A DNA stretch of 12,319 bases from Acidobacteriaceae bacterium (GTDB taxonomy: Bacteria; Acidobacteriota; Terriglobia; Terriglobales; Acidobacteriaceae), in contig PLSH01000402.1 of assembly GCA_003165095.1 (NCBI GenBank), positions 1 through 12,319 of the forward strand, read 5' to 3'. The notes beneath the pieces were generated by a model. That model did no database searches and was not told the DNA's origin. It was given only the letters and a program-made list of their open reading frames with translations. Numbering within the stretch: the first letter of the stretch is position 1; each line of letters starts with the position of its first letter. This document shows positions 7,987 through 12,319 of the stretch, piece by piece. The position numbers and the translations under genes were made by a program.

Positions 7987-8451
7987 TCACTCCACTTCCA
8001 CCGCTTCACTCACCGGGTCCACCGTCTCCAGCCCTTCGCTCTTCGCCGCTTCCAGCAATTGCGCCGAGGCCGATACAAATACGATCGGTGTGCCCGCAAA
8101 CATGTCGCGCGCCGCCAGCGCCGCGCCCAGTTGCAGCGCCGCGGGCCAGCGCAGCGTCGTGCGGTCCAGCAGTTGCCGCGCCGCTTCCAGCACCGACGGA
8201 TTCAGCGGCTGCTGTACCGTCCGCGCAGATTCCAACCGCAAAACCTCCAGCGCCGAGGCCGCGTCCGCGGCCAAAATATCTCCGGCCCGCTCCCGCCGCC
8301 GGATCGCTGCATACACCTCCAGCGGCGTCGCCGCCGAGATCAGCTTCCGGTTGTCCTCCACCGACTCAGTCAACCGGATCAGCGCATCGGTCCCCGCTTC
8401 CCGCACAAACAGCTTCACAAAGGCCGTGGCCTCAAAAAAGTAGAAGCTCAC
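7987..8451 (-). CDS. PIN-domain protein (VapC-like) with altered active-site residues
   Basis: 154 residues from a GTG at 8451-8449 that overlaps the stop of the upstream gene as GTGA, so translation is probably coupled. The fold signature is clear: SFYFFEATAFVKLFVREAG at the start, ATPLEVYAAIRRRERAGD at about 41-58, LRWPAALQLGAALAA at 100-114, and FVSASAQLLEAAKSEGLE at 125-142. Compared with ordinary VapC-type ribonucleases, the first Asp is Glu7, the second acidic residue (Glu45) is kept, the Asp of the usual DALHLA motif is Ala104, and the Asp of the usual FVT.D motif is Ser129. Metal binding and RNase activity are therefore doubtful, although the hydrophobic framework is intact and there is no frameshift. 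It may be an inactive PIN protein with a binding or structural role. The gene lies directly downstream of a predicted DNA/RNA-binding protein gene. The frame is also open far upstream, but only the GTG start gives a proper PIN N-terminus. Confidence 0.8.
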   Translation of the reverse strand: MSFYFFEATAFVKLFVREAGTDALIRLTESVEDNRKLISAATPLEVYAAIRRRERAGDILAADAASALEVLRLESARTVQQPLNPSVLEAARQLLDRTTLRWPAALQLGAALAARDMFAGTPIVFVSASAQLLEAAKSEGLETVDPVSEAVEVE

Positions 8452-9173
8452 TCGGCCCCCCGCTCTTCTTCCATCGCCTCTGAAGCTCCCTCGCCCTGCA
8501 CCGCTACCGGATGGAAACGCTGCGCCTCTTCCTGCATTCCAGCCTCCGCCCGGTTCAACCGAATCGTGGTGGTGGGATACGCCGGAGTCTTCGGATTCGT
8601 GATCTTGCTGGTGGTCACCGCGCCCCGCTGAATCGCCTCCGCCAGCACCCCCTGCCGCGTCTCCGGATGCTGATTCCACCCCAACGCTTTGCGCGGAAGG
8701 AATGAGTCCCGAAACCACTTCAGCGCGATAAACGCGTGTCCCCCCCGCTCCGCTTCGGCCAGCGCCACGCACAACTCCTTCACCCGCGCATCCATGTTGG
8801 CCGGCAGCGTCGTCTCCTGCGCGTCGTCCTCATCATCCTCGGCGGGCGCATGGCTCACCGCCGCCCGCGGCCCGCGGCTGGCCCGCGCCACTGGCTCCGC
8901 GTCATCGCTGCGCTCAAAATAAATGCGCACTTCGTCGTCTTCCGGAGACCAGTTGTCCGCCATTGCGTTGCGCCGCTTGCTGCGCCCATTCTCGCTGCAA
9001 AGCTCAACAATGGCCTGGTATCCAGGCGGCGCCAGAAAACGCAGCGCCCGCACCAATCCCGGATCCTGCGAATAGGCCAGCTCGTTCAACGCTTCTTCGA
9101 TCATCTCTTCCGCTGCGGGAATGCTAAGATCGTCGTTCTCTATGCTGCTCTGCACAGCTTTTGCAGTTTTCAT
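8448..9173 (-). CDS. Hypothetical protein with a predicted C-terminal winged-helix/LOTUS-like domain, partner of the PIN gene
   Basis: 241 residues. The N-terminal part (about 15-62) is predicted mostly helical (AAEEMIEEALNELAY, VRALRFLAPPGYQAIVELC). A long polar linker (about 63-125) contains a basic patch GRSKRR and an acidic run AEDDEDDAQE (110-119). Residues about 127-208 form a compact domain: helix DARVKELCVALAEAE, strand-like GGHAFIALKWFRD, helix HPETRQGVLAEAIQRG, then a wing-like AVTTSKITNPKTPAYPTTTIRLN. That order resembles winged-helix or OST-HTH/LOTUS domains, which bind DNA or RNA; this is inference from pattern, not a family match. The tail is acidic (EAMEEERGAE). The ATG at 9173 has a strong Shine-Dalgarno AGGGGAG (9182-9188) at 8 bases; an upstream in-frame ATG at 9218 lacks one. 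The stop overlaps the GTG of the PIN gene, giving antitoxin-toxin gene order, though the protein is longer than usual antitoxins. Confidence 0.7.
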   Translation of the reverse strand: MKTAKAVQSSIENDDLSIPAAEEMIEEALNELAYSQDPGLVRALRFLAPPGYQAIVELCSENGRSKRRNAMADNWSPEDDEVRIYFERSDDAEPVARASRGPRAAVSHAPAEDDEDDAQETTLPANMDARVKELCVALAEAERGGHAFIALKWFRDSFLPRKALGWNQHPETRQGVLAEAIQRGAVTTSKITNPKTPAYPTTTIRLNRAEAGMQEEAQRFHPVAVQGEGASEAMEEERGAE

Positions 9174-9181
9174 CTTGTTCG

Positions 9182-9188
9182 CTCCCCT
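9182..9188 (-). promoter_or_regulatory. Shine-Dalgarno site setting the start of the PIN-partner gene
   Basis: AGGGGAG on the minus strand lies 8 bases before the ATG at 9173-9171. It favours this start over the in-frame ATG at 9218, which would add 15 residues. Confidence 0.6.
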
Positions 9189-9297
9189 GATGCGTCCCTG
9201 CGCGCGCGGATCCGGCAATCATTCCGTCCCGCACCTCGTGGACCAACTGTTCCGCCCGCGAAGACCATCATCCTGTTCCTTTTCTAAAAAGCCGAAT

Positions 9298-9420
9298 TCA
9301 CCCTTGAAGGGCCCGGTTCATCTGCTCCAGGGCTTCGCTCATTGGTAGCCCGGTGGGCCGCATCGGCTGCGAATGCCGCCACGGACCCCAGGCCTTCGAG
9401 CCCGGCTCCGCGCAGCGCAT
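9298..9420 (-). CDS. Possible 40-residue small ORF, doubtful
   Basis: An ATG at 9420-9418 with an excellent Shine-Dalgarno (GGAGG, 9426-9430, 5-base spacing) opens 40 codons to a TGA at 9300-9298. The product starts MRCAEPGSKAWGPWRHSQPM and ends MSEALEQMNRALQG, a helix-like tail. No family is recognised, and neighbouring frames are equally open, so this could be chance or the remains of a larger gene. The TGA is directly followed, in another frame, by a run reading KGEFGFLEKEQ, which would fit a frameshifted continuation. Confidence 0.2.
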   Translation of the reverse strand: MRCAEPGSKAWGPWRHSQPMRPTGLPMSEALEQMNRALQG

Positions 9421-9551
9421 TCGCGCCTCCGCGTTGGTTATAAAAACTTATTCGTTGATTCTGCGGGGCCCTGCATCGATCGTTAAAGCCAAAGGGAATC
9501 CAATAAATTCTCTCGAAATCGATGTAATAAGACGGTCCATGGTATTCATAA

Positions 9552-9572
9552 GGCTTTTGCCTGACAAAAGCC
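9552..9572. repeat. Perfect 8-bp inverted repeat in AT-richer spacer
   Basis: GGCTTTTG (9552-9559) and CAAAAGCC (9565-9572) enclose the five bases CCTGA. Read on the plus strand it is followed by ATCTTCCGTTTTCTCTTTT, a T-rich stretch, so it could act as an intrinsic terminator for plus-strand transcription entering the gap. It could also be an operator, since it lies between two divergent genes, about 380 bases from the minus-strand start and 170 from the plus-strand start. No plus-strand gene precedes it in the gap. Confidence 0.45.
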
Positions 9573-9726
9573 ATCTTCCGTTTTCTCTTTTACGTGCATG
9601 CTTTCGAGCGAATTCTAGCCGATTCGTAACTATACATCGATCAGTGTACAGGATTTTCGCCGCCCTGCACGACCGCATACTGAAATGTTACAGCCCTGTC
9701 GCGCTTACCTCCGCCGCGCAACTTCG

Positions 9727-9732
9727 TACAAT
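9727..9732 (+). promoter_or_regulatory. Possible -10 box (TACAAT) giving a leaderless start at 9740
   Basis: TACAAT differs from TATAAT at one position and ends 7 bases before the A of the ATG at 9740, so transcription would begin at or next to the start codon. The bases before the ATG contain no Shine-Dalgarno. At the expected -35 distance I see only a weak match (CTTACC, 9704-9709). Confidence 0.3.
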
Positions 9733-9739
9733 AGATCAT

Positions 9740-12319
9740 ATGCGCCGTTGTTTGCAGCTTTTGTTGCCGTTGCTTTGCTGCCTGGCTTCCTCCGCACTGT
9801 ACGCCGAGAGCTCGGCATTCGATCTCGCTGGACCCAAGGTCGACGTGCACGTCAAGCGCGGCTCGATCACTCTGCCCATCTCTGAGGCGCCCAATCTGCT
9901 TCCCGGCGACCGCCTTTGGATTCATCCCGACCTTCCCGAGAGCCAATCCACTCACTTCGTCCTGGTCGTCGCCTTCCTGCGCGGCTCCACCAACCCGCCC
10001 CCGCCGGAGTGGTTTACCCGCGTCGAAACCTGGAGCCGCGAGGCGCGCGAAGAGGGCGTATTCGTTACCGTTCCCGATGAGGCCCAGCAGGCCCTCATCT
10101 TCCTCGCGCCAGAGACCGGAGGCGACTTCAACACCCTCCGCAACGCCGTCCGCGGCCGGCCCGGCGCTTTTGTCCGCGCCGCACAGGACCTCCAGGCTGC
10201 CAGCCGGGAGCGCATGCGCCTTGAGGCTTACCTCGCCGACGTCAAGGAAACCTCCCAAACCGACCCCAAATCCCTCAAGGACCGCGCCGAACTCGCAGCC
10301 CGAAGCCTCGGCATCAAGATCAACCAGGACTGCTTCCTCAGGCCCATCGACCAGCAGGCCACCTGCCTTGCACAGAACTCGCAGGGCCTGGTCCTCGACG
10401 ACACCAACTCCCAATCCCGCGTCGACCAGATCACCAGCGGCACCACCGAGGATCTGATGAACCAGCTCAGCTACTCGGCCATGGGCGGCGGCGGCCTTTA
10501 CAGCCCCTACGTTGGCGCCGTGGTTGACACCGCCCGCATCCTGGCTTCGCTCCATACCGCCCATTTCCAATACATTCCCGCTCTCGCCCTGCCCACCTCC
10601 GACACCCTCAACCTGCGCCTCAACATGCCGCCCTCGTTCCGCAATCCCAAGTCGGTGGTCGTGGTCGCTTTGCCTCCGCTTGGGGCTGCCCGGCCTGAAC
10701 CCCTCCACCCCCTCAATCCCGCTGACGTTTTTTGCGCCTTCAAGCCCGCCCTGGTATTGCCCGCCGAAGGTGCGCCGCTGGTCTTCGCCACCCAGATCGC
10801 GCACGATCTCATCCTCCACATCCAGCCCGCCGGCAACCAGAGCGCAACCCCCATCGACATCCCCGTCAAGGCTGAGCCGGGCTTGGGCGGACTCGTCCCC
10901 CAGGACAAATTGCCCGCTCTGCCCGCGGGCGAACTCACCGGCACAGTCAGCGGCAAGTGGGGCTTTGACGATTGGGAGGGACCCCGATTCCACCTCGTCG
11001 TCGCCCAACCCGGCAAGTGGACCCTCGAGCCCGCCGACCAGTCCGCCCTCGTCGTTGGCCGCGACGATACCATCCACTTCGAGGGCCAGAGCGACCTCTG
11101 CGTTGAAAAAGTCGAAGAATCGCCCGAGACCGGCCCCGCCGTCAATCTCGCCTGGAAATCTCCCCGCCCCGACACCCTCGAGGTTTCAGTACCGCTCAAA
11201 GACGCCGCGCCAGGGCCCGTAAGCTTGGCCATCTATCAATATGGGCTTGCCCAGCCTGACCAGTTGAAGATGACGGCCTATGACGCCGCTGCCTCGCTCG
11301 ACCGCCTCACCCTCAGCGCCGGCGATAAAGAGGCGATCCTCAAAGGCACCCGCCTCGATCAGGTGGCAAAGGCCAGGCTCGGCGCCATCAACCTCACCCC
11401 CTCCACCCTGAGCCGCGTTGACGACCTCGATCAACTCGTGATGGACGCCGCCGGTTCCACCGCCGCTCTGGTGCCCGGAAAAGTCTACTTCGCCCGCGTC
11501 GATCTCAAGGATGGCCGCCAGCTCAAGGCGCCCGTCACCGTCGACCCGCCACGGCCCCAGGTCACCCTGCTCAGCAAAGGCGTGCAGGACGAGGCCGCCG
11601 CAACCGCTTCTCCGGTCCAGTTCGGCAGCACCGACGATCTGCCCGTCGATGGACGCCTGGTCTTCTTCCTCAAGTCGATCTCGCCCCCCAGCTTCCCACG
11701 CGACGAAAAAGTGGAGGTGGCAGCGGCAGATTCAAGCTTCCACACCATCCTCGATCTCTCCGACGGCAGCCTCATGCTTGAAGACGCGAAGACCGCTGTA
11801 GGAACCATGGACCCCCTCACCCGCTTCGGCTCCTCGGCCTTTGGGCCCGTCCGCGTCCGCGCCGTCTCCGCTAACGGCGCAGCCGGCGACTGGCTCTCCC
11901 TCGGAACCCTCGTGCGTCTCCCCGGATTCAAGGAACTGCGCTGCCCGCGTTCCCAGGCAAAACTCTGCGTGCTCACCGCCAATAACCTCTTCCTCGCAGA
12001 TTCCATCTCCGCCACGCCGGATTTCGAAAACCCCACCGAGGTCCCGCCGGAGTACACCGGAACCCAACTGAGCGTTCCCCACCCTTCCAACGGCATTCTC
12101 TACCTCGTACTGCGCGACGACCCCTCCACCGTGCAGACCCTCACCCTGCCGGTGAATCCTGTCGCTCTGCCGGCTTCAGAAGCCGCAACCGTCAAGTCCA
12201 AATCCGCCGCCGCGCCGCCCGCCTCCACGCCCGAGCCTCAACCCGCAACCGCGCCCGCGCAGCCTTCGCCAAATCCGCCCGCCGAGGCTCCAGCCACGCC
12301 GTCCTCAGTTGCCCCGCCG
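9740..12319 (+). CDS. Large secreted protein of unknown function with Pro/Ala/Thr-rich tail (3' end beyond window)
   Basis: The frame from the ATG at 9740 is open for 860 codons to the last base of the window, with strong C/G bias at third positions. Residues 1-22 form a Sec signal (two Arg, a Leu-rich core, then SSALYA before ESS), so the mature protein is exported. After it come a beta-type segment (VDVHVKRGSITLPI, then a LLPGDRLWIHPDLP stretch, about 30-60), a predicted helical part with charged repeats (about 120-190), a Gly-rich motif YSAMGGGGLYSPYVGAV (245-261), long regions of short beta-like strands (about 270-790), and from about residue 815 a low-complexity Pro/Ala/Thr/Ser tail. Cys pairs 198/209 and 735/743 could be disulfides. 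The segment at about 720-800 (LGTLVRLPGF, then LRCPRSQAKLCVL, and a final LYLVLRDDPSTVQTLTLPV strand set) resembles an Ig/TIG-like fold. I know no function; it fits acidobacterial hypothetical surface proteins. There is no Shine-Dalgarno, and no transmembrane helix beyond the signal in the visible part. Confidence 0.85.
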   Translation, partial: MRRCLQLLLPLLCCLASSALYAESSAFDLAGPKVDVHVKRGSITLPISEAPNLLPGDRLWIHPDLPESQSTHFVLVVAFLRGSTNPPPPEWFTRVETWSREAREEGVFVTVPDEAQQALIFLAPETGGDFNTLRNAVRGRPGAFVRAAQDLQAASRERMRLEAYLADVKETSQTDPKSLKDRAELAARSLGIKINQDCFLRPIDQQATCLAQNSQGLVLDDTNSQSRVDQITSGTTEDLMNQLSYSAMGGGGLYSPYVGAVVDTARILASLHTAHFQYIPALALPTSDTLNLRLNMPPSFRNPKSVVVVALPPLGAARPEPLHPLNPADVFCAFKPALVLPAEGAPLVFATQIAHDLILHIQPAGNQSATPIDIPVKAEPGLGGLVPQDKLPALPAGELTGTVSGKWGFDDWEGPRFHLVVAQPGKWTLEPADQSALVVGRDDTIHFEGQSDLCVEKVEESPETGPAVNLAWKSPRPDTLEVSVPLKDAAPGPVSLAIYQYGLAQPDQLKMTAYDAAASLDRLTLSAGDKEAILKGTRLDQVAKARLGAINLTPSTLSRVDDLDQLVMDAAGSTAALVPGKVYFARVDLKDGRQLKAPVTVDPPRPQVTLLSKGVQDEAAATASPVQFGSTDDLPVDGRLVFFLKSISPPSFPRDEKVEVAAADSSFHTILDLSDGSLMLEDAKTAVGTMDPLTRFGSSAFGPVRVRAVSANGAAGDWLSLGTLVRLPGFKELRCPRSQAKLCVLTANNLFLADSISATPDFENPTEVPPEYTGTQLSVPHPSNGILYLVLRDDPSTVQTLTLPVNPVALPASEAATVKSKSAAAPPASTPEPQPATAPAQPSPNPPAEAPATPSSVAPP

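Larger units (their letters stand above)
9174..9739. other. Long intergenic region with decayed-looking short frames and an AT-richer half
   Basis: Between two divergently transcribed genes lie 566 bases without a convincing gene. The left part (9174-9430) is GC-rich and contains several short minus-strand frames that look partly protein-like but break each other (for example a 40-codon frame at 9298-9420 and a 34-codon frame at 9170-9271 whose stop overlaps the next ATG). The right part (about 9430-9700) is visibly richer in A and T than the surrounding coding DNA and holds a perfect 8-bp inverted repeat at 9552-9572. The region must hold promoters for both flanking genes; I see no strong consensus pair for the minus-strand one. 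Confidence 0.6.

Noticed and set aside
7948..8631. A 227-codon plus-strand frame opposite the PIN module
   Set aside because: Its composition is Arg/Gln/Pro-rich; the minus-strand frames carry the PIN signature and proper overlaps.
8452..8772. 5' extension of the PIN frame to an ATG at 8772
   Set aside because: The extension overlaps the partner gene completely, is Gly/Arg-rich and unlike a PIN N-terminus; the GTG at 8451 gives the correct domain start.
9170..9271. A 33-residue ORF with AAGGA Shine-Dalgarno and ATGA overlap with the PIN-partner gene
   Set aside because: It could be a leader peptide, but its third-position composition is weak and another frame across the same bases looks more protein-like; kept only as part of the eroded-region note.
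9284..9574. A 96-codon minus-strand frame in the gap, starting inside the inverted repeat
   Set aside because: It has no clear ribosome binding site, mixed composition, and a second half that looks like a mirror frame; no family resemblance.
9641..11077. A 478-codon open frame on the minus strand
   Set aside because: It is antisense to the plus-strand gene from 9740, which has a signal peptide, is open to the window end and shows coding-type third-position C bias. The minus product is Gly/Val/Glu-rich with no recognisable domain, as expected of a mirror frame in GC-rich DNA.

Overview
The window looks like chromosomal DNA of a soil-type Acidobacteriota (Terriglobia-like) bacterium. The base composition is GC-rich with strong C/G preference at third codon positions. 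One gene is a textbook ADOP-type duplicated orphan permease, a family greatly expanded in that phylum. The large exported protein at the right edge also fits an acidobacterial hypothetical family. This assignment is inference; no rRNA or other marker gene is present, and I see no tRNA, CRISPR array or recognisable insertion sequence.

Layout. Plus strand, 1-1486: the end of a DAHP synthase gene, then 24 bases later tyrA (prephenate/arogenate dehydrogenase), forming a tyrosine-biosynthesis gene pair, followed by a small three-helix membrane protein of unknown role. Minus strand, 1551-9173, reading right to left: a predicted winged-helix-like protein; a PIN-domain protein coupled to it through a GTGA overlap; a short orphan coding tail whose stop overlaps the next start (ATGA); a Tat-exported glycoside-hydrolase-like protein (GHL6 plus GH42-type middle domain); an APC-family amino-acid/amine permease; and an ADOP permease that converges on the small membrane gene. 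A 566-base, partly AT-richer gap (9174-9739) separates this block from a plus-strand gene at 9740 that runs off the right edge and encodes at least 860 residues of a secreted, Cys-poor, beta-rich-looking protein with a Pro/Ala/Thr tail.

How the genes may work together. The aro/tyr pair is metabolic housekeeping. The exported hydrolase and the APC permease are codirectional, about 115 bases apart with a hairpin between them, so they are neighbours but not clearly one operon. The most unusual unit is the two-gene module at 7987-9173. It has toxin-antitoxin-like architecture, but the PIN protein keeps the fold signature while three of its four expected acidic positions are altered (Asp to Glu, Ala and Ser). 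It may therefore be a non-nucleolytic PIN protein working with a nucleic-acid-binding partner. The second unusual element is the large exported protein at the right edge, which has a possible leaderless start and no recognised domain family.
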